Of a DNA stretch of 64,000 nt, positions 1-10,834 are shown piece after piece. Position 1 is the first letter of the stretch, and each line of letters begins with the position of its first letter. Under the pieces are notes generated by a model that saw only the letters and a list, made by a program, of their open reading frames with translations, searched no databases and was not told where the DNA came from. The DNA comes from Schistocephalus solidus (taxonomy: Eukaryota; Platyhelminthes; Cestoda; Diphyllobothriidea; Diphyllobothriidae), in NCBI GenBank assembly GCA_017591395.1, contig WEDG01007181.1, forward strand, positions 1 to 64,000. The letters are read 5' to 3'. A program made the position numbers and the translations under genes.

Positions 1-1109
1 ACTGACTATGTTTATAAAAGGCTCTAGTTTCACGCATTGTTGAGGAGTGAGTGAAGACAATTTTCCCTCAAAAAAATGGTACCAAGGATCGTGAAGAGAG
101 AACCATATTTAGACATAAAGGTAGTAAAGTTTTTCCAGGGCGTCAAGGTCTAATTTCTTCATGCTTAAGGTGGGTTGTTCTAGTGGAAGTTTTTACGCGA
201 AGAGGATGTTTGCGTCTAAAGTACTGACTGGGGGTTTCATATTGGTTTTAAAATATAAGTACTTTTTCAAATCAATATTACGGAAGGAAAATTGTTACTA
301 GTGACGTTTTTGCGGAATAAAAAGATTTATTATTTTAAGCAAGTCACTGCAAGCAATTATCTGCTAGGTAACGAGTTTAAACTGAAAATAGAATTAGCGA
401 AGAGGCTATGCAGGATGAAAAATTATATCAACTGGTATACCAGTTACTACAAATTATTCTTCGCTGAAAATAAGGTAAACTTACAAATTTGTAACTTTAT
501 ATCAAGAATTAGCCTTTAGATTCCGTCGTTTTGACGTAAATCTGCGGGAACTTTATTGAGGCTCTGTAGGGTGAAAAAGTTTAAAAACTCTATATATCTC
601 ACTTTTGCAATTTCAAGAACTGCAGGTGTGTGCAGCTGATGATGAGGTAGAAATACAATTAATTGTCAATAATTAAGCTAATATTTTCTACAGGAAACGT
701 AGAAATCAGTTGAAAATTCGAGAATTCACTTATCTTCAAATTTGAACAAACCGCCTTCGACCAGGTATCCTTTGAAACAGAACAACATTGCGGAACCCAT
801 GAAGATTGGGTGACATTAAGCTCGGTATTGAAAAAGATTGTTTACCTTAACTGTCCTCTCAGGTGAAAGACAACCACAAACCACCCAAATTGGCTTATTT
901 CAAAAACAAAAACCCATTCTGAAGGTGTTACAGATAAACCGGATCAGATACTCACTAACGGGAATAAAAGCAGCAACGCAACGTTTGTAAATGAGAGGAT
1001 ACTAAGCTGTGGAGGAAATTCGAACAAATAATACTGCAAAAATCGTTGGAATACCCCAAAATGCTTTATTGCTATATACGGAGTACATAGAGAATTCATA
1101 AAAATGATT
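1..1109. other. AT-rich sequence, no gene recognised
   Basis: I see no recognisable coding, RNA or repeat signal here. A short open frame near 292-519 has a composition expected of AT-rich noncoding DNA and no motif. The LINE fragment beginning near 1110 could extend a little further upstream, but I cannot align it. Confidence 0.5.
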
Positions 1110-1943
1110 CGTCCCTACGATCTGCAGACGGAAAACTGGAGACAAACACCTATTAACTTTTTATACTTATCCCAACTAGCTAGTTCAGTGACTAGAAATG
1201 AAAGCATTTTAGCTTTAATTTTTATAAATGATGTACACCACCTCTTTATGAATTTCTATCGTGATCTATTCACAAGCGATCACGCACTAGTTAACTATTG
1301 TTTTCCAGTCTCTCTTTATACAAAGCCTGAGGTAAAATGCAAAAACCTCGACTAAGCGTACATTAACCATGAATTAATAAATAATTTTTTAAAGCATTCT
1401 TGATTGGTATAGCATATTTTCAATCAACCATCCAAACTTTTTTCATGAGAGCCAAAAATAACAAATCTAGAAATATTTCACGCCTAAGAATTTTAATTTA
1501 CATACAGCATCTTCTACTGTTCCACATTTTGCCTATAATACAGACTTAAAAATTACGAAAGCAACTTAACGGTCCTTCTAAAAGCTCTTGGAAAATTGAA
1601 CTCGGGCGAGATAGGCATATGGAGTCTCGGTACTAATTGATGCCAATTTATTCAAATCTGTTGCTTAAGTTTTCCATGATCGGCCATTGACTAAGTGTCT
1701 GAATATGACACCACCTTTACTTGACTGTAACTAAAAATTATTAACAGATGATTCGGGCGAAGCAGAATTGTTTATTAATTTTGTGCCCACCATTTTACCA
1801 CGGAAATTTGCCTTCCTCCCTCAATTACTCTGCTTTCAAATTCGAATTCACTTCTAAAAATCATTAATTTCCCCCTATCATTTAGTTTAAAAAGGAAAAT
1901 CTCAACTTACAAATTCACATTCGGTTGGAACTGATAACATGCA
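1110..1943 (+). mobile_element. LINE family B, fragment B1 (endonuclease region)
   Basis: This is a decayed fragment of the CR1/Jockey-like LINE that is best preserved at 19218-22693. The frame at 1104-1355 carries the endonuclease C-terminal signature (SVTRNESIL, FINDVHHLFMNF, LFTSDHALV), matching SVTRNDNIL, FTNDVHPIFMNF, LFTSDHAII in copy B5. Further downstream the nucleotides follow copy B3 up to the segment near 1912-1943 (ttcggttggaactgata). There the match stops abruptly and the Penelope-like element starts, so the fragment was probably cut by that insertion. Stops and frameshifts are frequent. Confidence 0.75.
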
Positions 1944-2220
1944 AATGTCAATGAGGACCCAGACAATGGCCGCCAACCTCAACGAGAGACATGGCACCTG
2001 ACAGCAATTTCCTCCTCCCACCACCCTTCTTCACCCCAGTGACTAGAGAGATGCTTCCTGTTTGTATGCCGGCAAAGAACGCCAAATCCAATTAAGGATT
2101 TCCCCTCCCCGTCCTCCTATAGTGTACACAGTTAAGGTTAACCCGTATAGCAAACCCTGTGTTACAAAATGGCTATCACCCCCTATAAATACTGTGAGAT
2201 ACCGTGTGATACTCAACTCC
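1944..2220 (+). repeat. PLE pseudo-LTR, upstream copy
   Basis: The stretch from tgtcaatgaggacccagac to about the gataccgtgtgatactcaac segment recurs almost unchanged at 4832-5105, and more diverged at 8997-9264. All three are in the same orientation. It precedes the PLE coding region and is the expected direct repeat of a PLE tandem. Confidence 0.8.
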
Positions 2221-2224
2221 GACG

Positions 2225-4730
2225 ATGGAAGTTTGTATGCTTTTGGAACGTCAGTACAGTACACCTTTCATCCCTGAGATTGCCTTTTCATCTCATTTAT
2301 GTCCGAGGGCACGCATGTTCGCTTCTTTCAGCAATATTTTCGGTCGCGAAGCATTTGAGTCAGTACGATGTTGGAAAGCCTTTGCCCTTCGTGTGTCATC
2401 TACATACGCGCAAATCCAGTTCCTCCACAGATGCCTTGAAAACTACGTGCTTCGGAAGAGCTTGTCTTACAGGCCACCGGTGAACACAAGTCTGGGAAAA
2501 CGGTGGGTGATGCAACATGTCAGGCGAATGATACGGGCACTCCTCCAAGACTGCCATCTTCGATTGCAGAAATATAACGGGATTTTGAATTAATTGGTTG
2601 CCCAGTGCGCTGAACTCATTGGCAAAGACGGAACTACACTTTTGCGACATGTGATACGTAGACGAGCCAGAGAATTAAGGGCTTAACGGAATTTGGATCT
2701 GCGGATAAGCTTAGAAAGATAAGCCACTCACCTGAGAAAGAGACTGATGTCTTAGTCTACAATCTGTCCTCTAACTAGATGATAGCCGGACAGCTGAAGG
2801 TTCTGAGTCATGAGGTTTGATTCAATACCACATACCACGATCAGGTTGACCTCGTTGCCGCAGTCGAATCAATTCTCAAACAAACTGGGGAATCTGATGA
2901 AACAAAACACCTCGTTCGGCAATAGGTTAACCTCCTTGGTAATGGTGCATAAACAACGCGCAATTATAACTTGAGTGGAACAGGATGCTGTCAACAGACT
3001 GAGAGCTGACACGAGTATTGTGATACAACCTGCGGACAAAGGAAGTTCTACAGTCGTCTTGGATAAGACCGACTTTATTCAGAAGACCATCAACCGGCTG
3101 GAAGACCGACAGGCATATCTTCGATGCGATGGTGAACTGATGAAGAAACTGATGATGCAGCTAGACAACATGCTTGCCAATATGCAGACAAAATAAGTAA
3201 TATGTTAGTCGGCAAGACTGGCTGTAGAACAAGCAGATGCGGCTGCAGCCTACTTCTACGGATTACAAAAAGTACACCAGGCCGAGATTCCTCACCGTCC
3301 AATAGCGTCATTGCGTGGTGAACCAACATATAATCTGGCTAAATGGTTGTTCCGACTACTGAAGTAATTCACCTCGGGCGCAGCCACAACGGCCACCTCA
3401 GCTACTCAGATCCTGGAACAGCTCAGGGGAATGCAACTAACCGCAGATGCGGTCATGGGGTTATTTGATGTCACTTCTCTCTTCACTTCAATTCCGCAGG
3501 ACTTAGCAGACAAAACGGTAAGCGAATTGCTTGAGAAGCAGTACAGTGATGCAGGCGAGTAGGTGAAGCGGTGACATCTTGTTCACCTCTTTAATGTATG
3601 TCTGAAGACGTACTTAAACTTCGAGGGGACCGTGTACGAGCAGATCAGATGGACGCCAATGGGATCACCGCTCTCGGGCTTCATCGTTCAGGCCGTTCTC
3701 CAAAAGCTTGAGACTGGTTTTTGCAAACTACCGGTCCACTTTGTGGACTCGAACGTTGACGATACCTTCGTCATCTGCAATCGAGAAATCATAGAAGAAT
3801 TCCATAGCTTCGTGAATTCCGTCTTCCTGGACATCCAATTCACAATGAAGGCCGAAATTAACAACCAACTGCCATTCCTGGATGTTCTTCTCCATCGAAA
3901 ATCCAACGAGCACATAAAACTACGGTTATAGGAAGGCCACCAACACACGCCAAATCTAAAGTTATTACAGTAAGCAGCCGTTGTGCCACAAACGCAGCTG
4001 TGTGCAAACTCTCTACTGAAGTGCAGAAACAGTGCAGCCAGACGGACGACAAAAGGGCAGAACTCCGATAACTCCAGCGCCTTTTCATCGCCACTGGATA
4101 CCCTCGTTACTTCATCGAGCACAGCAGGCTGGCCAATCCAGGACAAAATCTTGTAACAGAATTACCAAAAGTCTGGCGCTCACTGCCATACATTGACGGC
4201 GTCTAGGAGGCAGTTTTCCGCCTCCTCAGACCAATGTGGATCGAAATTGCCCATTGACCGGATTCAACCATTCGGAATCTTCTTATGAGCCCGAAAACCC
4301 CCTTCCACGAGGTTAGAGGTAAAACATCATCTACCGGATCCAATGTGACTCCTGTGAAGTAAACTACGTCAGAGAGTTAGGGAAGCGGTTGCAGACCCAT
4401 GTAACCAAAAACTAGTGGGCAGTCAGGAGCACGGATTTATTGTCCCTAGTGGCGTTACACCTTGCACACTCTGGGCACACGTTCGCCTTCCAAAATGCCG
4501 AAATCCTGCATAGAGGAAATTACCGCCTAACCAGGGAAACAATCAAAGTCTGGCACACGGAGCCTACGTCGATCAACCGTTTTGTCACACTTCCGGCAAC
4601 CAATCAGGCCCTCCGGGCGCAGCTAATTGATCGTAAGAGCAAACACGGAATTAGGCCAAACGTGAATTTTACCCGGCGGGAGAACATAGGACGGATATGC
4701 ACCTAACCACACCCAAATTCGGGGCCGAAT
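2225..4730 (+). pseudogene. PLE reverse transcriptase / GIY-YIG endonuclease, broken (copy 1)
   Basis: A PLE polyprotein would reverse-transcribe element RNA and nick the target with a C-terminal endonuclease. In order: an N-terminal region (2225-2593); RT motif IQPADKGSSTVVLDKTD (2975-3196); a DVTSLFTSIPQD-like motif near 3460-3500; TPMGSPLSGF followed by NVDDTF and LPFLDVLLHRKS (3632-3931); then an endonuclease segment with YRIQCDSCEVNYV near 4335-4370 and SGHTFAFQNAEIL (4440-4706). The catalytic box normally begins with an aromatic or similar residue (YVDD), but here it reads NVDD. At least five frame breaks and stops separate the pieces, so no full protein can be made. Assignment to PLE rests on the RT motif style together with the endonuclease tail. 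Confidence 0.8.
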
Positions 4731-4831
4731 AAAGCGCAGTCATGATTATCGCCCCATCAATTACTACTCTGATAGACGAGGAGACATGCAATCGGGACAC
4801 AAACATGACTATTGACCCAGGGCGCCCATTA

Positions 4832-5105
4832 AGGTCAATGAGGACCCAGACAATGGCCGCCAACCTCAACGAGAGACATGGCACCTGACAGCAATTTCCT
4901 CCTCCCACCACCCTTCTTCACCCCAGTGACTAGAGAGATGCTTCCTGTTTGTATGCCGGCAAAGAACGCCAAATCCAATTAAGGATTTCCCCTCCCCGTC
5001 CTCCTATAGTGTACACAGTTAAGGTTAACCCGTATAGCAAACCCTGTGTTACAAAAATGGCTATCACCCCCTATAAATACTGTGAGATACCGTGTGATAC
5101 TCACC
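4832..5105 (+). repeat. PLE pseudo-LTR, central copy
   Basis: Nearly identical to 1944-2220. It marks the junction of the two head-to-tail units. The high identity suggests the two units were formed by one event. Confidence 0.8.
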
Positions 5106-5112
5106 TCCGACG

Positions 5113-6828
5113 ATGGAAGTTTGTATGCTTTTGGAACGTCAGTACAGTACACCTTTCATCCCTGAGATTGCCTTTTCATCTCATTTATGTCCGAGGGCAC
5201 GCATGTTCGCTTCTTTCAGCAATATTTTCGGTGGCGAAGCATTTGAGTCAGTACGATATTGGGAAGCATTTGCCCTTCGTGTGTCATCTACCTACGCGCA
5301 AATCCAGTTCCTCCACAGATGCCTTGACAACTACGTGCTTCGGAAGAGCTTGTCTTACAGGCCACCGGTGAAAACATGTCTGGGAAAACGGTGGGTGATG
5401 CAACATGTCAGGCGAATGATACGGGCACTCCTCCAAGACTGCCATCTTCGATTGCAGAAATATAACGGGATTTTGAATAAAGTGGTTGCCCAGTGCGCTG
5501 AACGCATTGGCGAAGACGGAACTTCACTTTTGCGACATGTGATAAGTAGACGAGCCAGAGAATTACGGGTTAAACGAAATGTGGATCTTGCGGATAAGCT
5601 TCGAAATATAAGCCACTCACCTAAGAAAGAGATTGATGTCTTAGTCCACAATCTGTCCTCTAACTATTTGATGGCCGAACAGCTGAAGTTTCTGTGTCAT
5701 GAGGTTTGATTGAATACCACGTACCACGATCAGGTTGACCTCGTTGCCGCAGTCGAATCAATTCTCAAACAAAATGGGGAATCCAATGAAACAAAACACC
5801 TCGTTCGGCAATAGGTAACCTCCTTGGTAATGGTGCATAAACAACGCACAATTATAACCAGAGTGGAACAGGATGCTGTCAACAGACTGAGAGCTGACAC
5901 GAGTATTGTGATACAAACTGCGGACAAAGGAAGTTCTACAGTCGTCTTGGATAAGACCGACTCTATTCAGAAGACCAACAACGGGCTGGAAGACTGACAG
6001 GCATATCTTTGATGCGATGGTGAACTGATAAAGAAACTGATGATGCAGCTGGACAACATGCTTGCCAATATGCAGACAAAATAAGTAATATGTAAGTAGG
6101 TAAGACTGGCTGTAGAACCATTAGATGCAGCCGCAGCATACTTCTACGGATTACAAAAAATACAAAAGGCCGAGATTCCTCCCCGTCCAATAGCGTCATT
6201 GCGTGGTGAACCAACATATAATCTGGCTAAATGGTTGTTCCGACTACTGAAGTAATTCACCTCGGGCGCAGCCACAACGGCCACCTCAGCTACTAAGATC
6301 CTGGAACAGCTCAGCGGGATGCGACTATTTGCAGACGAGGTCATGGGGTCATTTGATGTCACTTCTCTCTTCACTTCAATCCAGCAGGACTTAACAGTCA
6401 AAACGGTAAGCGAATTGCTTGAGAAGCAGTTCAATGATGCAGGCGAGTTGGTGAAGAGGGACATCTATTCTTATTCCTAAAATTATGTCTGAAGACGAAC
6501 TAACCTTCGAGGGGATCGTGTAGGAGCAGATCAGATGGACACCAATGGGATCACCGCTATCGGGCTTCATCGTTCAGGCCGTTCTCCAAAAGCTTAAGAC
6601 TCTGGTTTTTTGCAAACTACCGGTCCACTTTGTGGACTCCAAACGTTGACGATACCTTCGTCATCATCAGTCGAGAAATCATAGAAGAATTTCATAGCGT
6701 CCTGAATTCCGTCTTTCTGGACATCCAATTCACAATGGAGGCTGAAATTAACAACCAACTGCCATTCCTGGATGTTCTTCTCCATCGAAAATCAAACATG
6801 CATATAAAAACTACGGTTTATAGGCAGG
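5113..6828 (+). pseudogene. PLE polyprotein, 5' and RT part (copy 2)
   Basis: The N-terminal region is open for 198 codons (5113-5709), longer than in copy 1, where the same region has stops. It is followed by broken RT pieces: ADKGSSTVVLDKTD around 5920-5960, SFDVTSLFTSIQQD around 6350-6390, and TPMGSPLSGF near 6538 with NVDDTFVI near 6645. A one-base shift near 6640 and several stops kill the frame. The reading frame ends at the LINE insertion at 6829. RT motif C again reads NVDD. Confidence 0.75.
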
Positions 6829-8089
6829 CAGTTCAGTTCAGTTCAGTGTATTTGAGAAAAATAGGCTTACGCCTTTGCAATTCCTATTTGTTACATAAAA
6901 GTAGCAAGAATAAGAAGCAAATTAAAGAAGTATCAGTCTAGTGAATGCTAGAAGGTTTAAGTGGTACACTGATATTTTAAAGGTTAAGTAGTCACATAGT
7001 CTTTGTGGTACTGTAACATATCTATGTCAAGCCGATTTTTGAATGTATACACAGACTGGGACATAACAATCGCCTCAGGTAGGTTATTCCACGGTCCCAC
7101 GACACGGTTGGTGAAAAAAATAATTCCTTACATCCAATATTACTTGGGAAACACTTAGTTTTACTTGATGACCGCGGAGTTTTTTTCGTAGTTGCAAGTT
7201 GGAAAAATTCATCAAATAGGAGGGCGCAATCCATGCCACGCACGATACGGAAGGTTTGTATCAAGTCTCCGCGCGACTTTCTATAACTCAGAGGATAGAG
7301 CTTTAGGTTATTTAGACGAATCTCATATGGAAGTTCAGCTTGACCTCTTACTAATATTGTGGCTCGCCGCTGCACCCTTTCGAGCATGTTGTTGTCCTGT
7401 TGGGTCCACGGTCGCCAGGCTTGGATCGCATATTCAAGATGTGGCCTTACAAACGTACCAAAGACTTTAGAAAAGCAGTCTTTATCGAAAACTTTAAATG
7501 TCCGCTTGATAGCGTACAGTATTGAATTGGCGGATTTAGCTGCCTTGGAACATTGCGTAGAAGGCTTCAGGTTGCCTTTCATCCAAACTCCAAGATCCTT
7601 CTGTGTGTGTGCTTCTCGGAGTGGCAAACCGTTCAAATAGTAGGGTCGCATATCAATGACCTGATTTCGATTTCCCAGACGTAGCAGGGTGCATTTGTTT
7701 GAGTTGAAAGACAAGAGACATTTTCGGGACCACTCGTCCAATCGACGAAGATTTTATTGGAAATTGTCTGCATCAGCAGCATTGTGGATAACTTTCCAGA
7801 TTTTTATATCGTCCGAAAACATAGCAAAGTAACAGTCAAATTCCTGTACACAATCATTAATGAACAAGAAAAATAGGATCGGTCTGAGCACTGAACCTTG
7901 TGGGACTCCACTCTTGATGACTGTGCGCTTTGATCGCGATCCACCAACACAGACCACTTGGGAACGACCGACGAGAAAATTCTTGATCCACGTCAGAATT
8001 TTGCCGCCAATACCGAACATTCTCAACTTTTGAAGGAGACGCTGGTGTGGAACACTATCGAAGGCCTTCTAGAAATCAATGTGCTCTAC
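6829..8089 (-). mobile_element. CR1-like LINE (family F), 5'-truncated, nested in PLE copy 2
   Basis: A minus-strand LINE tail inserted in the PLE. It holds the C-terminal half of an RT and a short 3' tail. At the low-coordinate end (about 6829-6845) there are three GTTCA units on the + strand, which is a (TGAAC)n tail on the element's sense strand. Short tandem 3' tails of this kind are known from CR1-group LINEs. The 5' end is cut near 8089 inside RT, as expected for incomplete target-primed reverse transcription. Confidence 0.8.
7022..8080 (-). pseudogene. CR1-like reverse transcriptase, C-terminal part (family F)
   Basis: Two adjoining frames make up the domain. The first (7754-8026) reads SGVPQGSVLRPILF, FINDCV and then the catalytic box MFSDDIKIW. 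The second (7022-7741) carries DEWSRKCLLSFNSNKC, QKDLGVWM, FGTFVRPHLEYAIQAW and LERVQRRAT, the thumb and C-terminal region typical of CR1/Jockey LINEs. The box is FSDD rather than FADD. A stop near 7750 breaks the frame. The 239-codon open stretch suggests a fairly young insertion compared with its PLE host. Confidence 0.8.
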
Positions 8090-8897
8090 CAAAACACGCC
8101 AAATCTTAAGTTACCACAGTAGGCAACCGTTGTGCTACAAACGCAGCTGTGTGCGATCTCTCTCTTGTAGGGCAGAAACACAGTGCAGTCAGTCGAACGA
8201 CATAAGGTCAGAACTGCGCTACCTCCAGCGCCTTTTCATGGCCACTGGATACCCTCGTTACTTCATCGAGCGCAGCAGGCTGGTCAAACCAAGACAAAAT
8301 CTGGAAACGTAATAGCCAAAAGTCTGGCGTGCACTGCCATACATTGACAGCGTCTCGGAGGCAGTTTTCCGCCTCCTCAGACCAATAAAAATAAAATAAA
8401 ATATAGATCAAAATGCCCATTGACCGGATTCGACCATTCGGAATCTTAATATGAGACTGAAAGCCGCACTTCCACGAGATAAGACGTCAAACATCATCTA
8501 CCGGATCCAATGTGACTCCTGTGAAGTAAACTACGTCGGAGAGTTAGGGAAGCGTTTGCAGACCCGTGTTACTGAACAACTGCGGGCAGTAAGGAGAACG
8601 GACTATTGTCCCTAGTGGTGGAACACTCTGTAAACTCTGGGCACAGTTTCGCCGTCTAAAACGTCGAAATCTTGCGTCAAGTAATTGACCGCCTCACGAG
8701 GGAAACAATCAAAGCCTGGCACACGGAGCCTACGTCGATCAACCGTTTTGTCGCCCTTCCAGCAGTCTATCATGCTCTCTTCGCACAGCTTATCGAACGT
8801 AAGAGCATACTCGGAATAAGACCAAACGTGAATTCTACCCAGCGCGAGAACCTAGGACGGTTATGCACCTTACCACACCCTAATTCGAGGCCGACTT
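8090..8897 (+). pseudogene. PLE endonuclease part (copy 2, 3' of the insertion)
   Basis: This continues copy 2 after the LINE. The GIY-YIG-type segment near 8480-8550 encodes YRIQCDSCEVNYVGEL, with the YVG triplet intact, unlike YVREL in copy 1. It is followed at 8672-8899 by IDRLTRETIKAWHTEPTSINRF and an arginine-rich end (GIRPNVN). The first part, about 8090-8400, is frameshifted. The endonuclease would cut target DNA. Confidence 0.7.
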
Positions 8898-8996
8898 AGG
8901 CGCAGTCATGATTACCGCCGCATCAATTACTACTCCGACAGACGAGGAGAAATGAAACTGGGACAACAACATGACTAGCGATCGAGGGCACCAATT

Positions 8997-9264
8997 AAGG
9001 TCAATAAAGGACCCAGACAATGGCCTCCCACCAATATAGAGACATTGAAACTGACAGCAATTTCCTCCTCCCCCTTCTTCGCCCCAGTGACAACAGAGAT
9101 GCTTCCTGTCTGTATGCCGGCAAAGAAAGGCAAAGCCAATTAAGGAATCCCTTACGCCCATCCTCCTATAGTGTACACTGTTAAGGTTTACCCGTACAAT
9201 CAACCCTGTGTTACAAATAGCTATCACCCCCTATAAAAAGTGTGAGACACCATACGATACTGAG
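8997..9264 (+). repeat. PLE pseudo-LTR, downstream copy
   Basis: It aligns with 1944-2220 from aaggacccagacaatggcc to a segment near 9240-9260 resembling gtgagacaccatacgatact, with more substitutions and small deletions than the other two copies. Family B sequence begins directly after it. Confidence 0.75.
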
Positions 9265-10833
9265 TTTTTTTTCGAATTTATATTTGGTTAGCACCGGGAA
9301 GGTACTGTCTAAGCAAACATTAGTAACGAAATAAAGTTATGACAATGTATGCAGATAAAATGTACAAATTCATAACTTGTCCTGCTATGTCAACAGTTAG
9401 CAATGTTTAAAAATTAATGGTGAACTATAAAAAATAGGCAGTGAAAAAAAACTCCTACCATGAAAATGGAGGCCAAGTTCAATAGGCCTTCATTTTCGAA
9501 TAGAAGGTAGGAGAAAAAAACTGCTAAGGAAAAAATAGTCAAATGGTAGAATAGGGTAATACTGCAGTAGCATTTCAGAATGAGATAATGAAACTTCCAG
9601 GTTTTTCGTTCTTGATCACTTAGGCGTATGAAACAGAATCTCACGAAAATGCGTCAATGAACTGAAGTCCTCAGCATCATAGGATCCAGAATTGAATTCT
9701 GAATATGGTTAGTATCCAAAGAAACCGCAGCATTTAAGACTGTGGACAACCGAATTTGTACGTCCGAATGACGTCATCGTTTGGAGGACGGGTGATATAA
9801 GAAGACATTATAGTTCATGGGCGTCTCGAGGTAGCGTAAATATAGTTTTGAAGAGGGTTACTCAAATTCCCGATGGTCCTTTCTCCGAGTCATGGGGAAA
9901 GCTACTGGGAAAAGATGAGGAAAATAAAAGGTTAATAGAATCAGTGTTAAGATAAATGTGCAGTCTTCGCTTGAATGCAGATAGACTAGTTAACGACCTA
10001 AATCCAATTGGCAAGTTATTACAAAGAAAACTATACCTAGAAGCAAAGAAGAGAGAGCGTTCACACGTGGAGGATGCAGAAGGAGGTATTTAGTGCATAA
10101 TCTCTTAGGTTATAAGGAAGACTAACGGGGGTAATGACAGAAAGCTTGTGGAGAGTTGAACTATTATTTAGTCGAAAAAGGAGACAAAAGCCTGCTTCAA
10201 GTCTCCTGAACCAAAGAAATTTTAGCTTCGTTAGCTGGCATCTTGTTGAGAAGGAAGTAGTTGAAAGAGTCGGAAATAGGAGTTTATTTGTGAAATGTCT
10301 TTGGACATTTTCAATTTTTGAACGGCTAGATTCGTTCATCAAACCGAAGAAAGGACAGCAAAATTCAAGAATGGGAAGTACAAACATACGATAAAGTCTT
10401 AATTTAATTTCAGGAAGGTAGAACTTATAAGAAATAAAGCCGCAAATCTGAGCAGCTTTGGCCGTAATTCTATCGGCATGAGGCGAAAGATCTTATTTAT
10501 TGGTGTAGCTTAAGCCCAAGTCCTTGATGGAGGAACATTCAATCATATGGCAACCTTCAAAGATAAGAGGTTGCGGCAGCCTTACAGGCCCAAAACTCAT
10601 GTAGCGACACTTAGTAGGTGAGAACTCCATTAACCATGTGGAGCTCTAGGCCGAAAGAGCATCTAAGTCTGAATGATTTTGTTCTAGGCACCGTTCGGTT
10701 GTAGAGTTGCATTTGAGGTCATCAGCATAAATAAAAGATTGAGAATGTTGAACTATCGATGAAATATCATTTATATACAGTAAGAACGACAAAGGACCTA
10801 ATACGGTACCTTGAAGGACACCACTAACAATCG
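9265..10833 (-). mobile_element. LINE family B, copy B2 (3' half)
   Basis: Collinear with copy B5 from its 3' end (atttatatttggttagcacc at 9276, repeated at 19227) up to the middle of RT. The element ends in the run accttgaaggacaccactaac, where PLE copy 3 takes over near 10834. Frame pieces on the minus strand at 10061-10387 (FVLPILEFCCPFFGLMNESSRSKIENVQRHFTNK is the family's C-terminal region) are broken. It shows a few percent difference from B5 by eye. Confidence 0.8.
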
Positions 10834-10834
10834 A

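Larger units (their letters stand above)
1944..4833 (+). mobile_element. Penelope-like element, tandem copy 1
   Basis: This is the first unit of a head-to-tail Penelope-like (PLE) tandem. It opens with a pseudo-LTR (1944-2220), runs through a broken reverse transcriptase and a C-terminal GIY-YIG-type endonuclease, and is followed directly at about 4834 by the next unit, which starts with the same sequence. The unit is about 2.89 kb. PLEs are known to sit in tandem with pseudo-LTRs, so the arrangement fits the family. It interrupts LINE fragment B1. Confidence 0.82.
4834..9264 (+). mobile_element. Penelope-like element, tandem copy 2, split by a LINE, with downstream pseudo-LTR
   Basis: This is the second unit of the tandem. 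The 5' part runs 4834-6828 and the 3' part 8090-8996, separated by a 1.26-kb CR1-like insertion on the opposite strand. A closing pseudo-LTR lies at 8997-9264. With the insertion removed, the pseudo-LTR spacing is about 2.90 kb, the same as for copy 1. The sequence either side of the insertion is collinear with copies 1 and 3: the phrase acggtttatag stops at 6826 and cacgccaaatct resumes near 8093. Confidence 0.8.
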
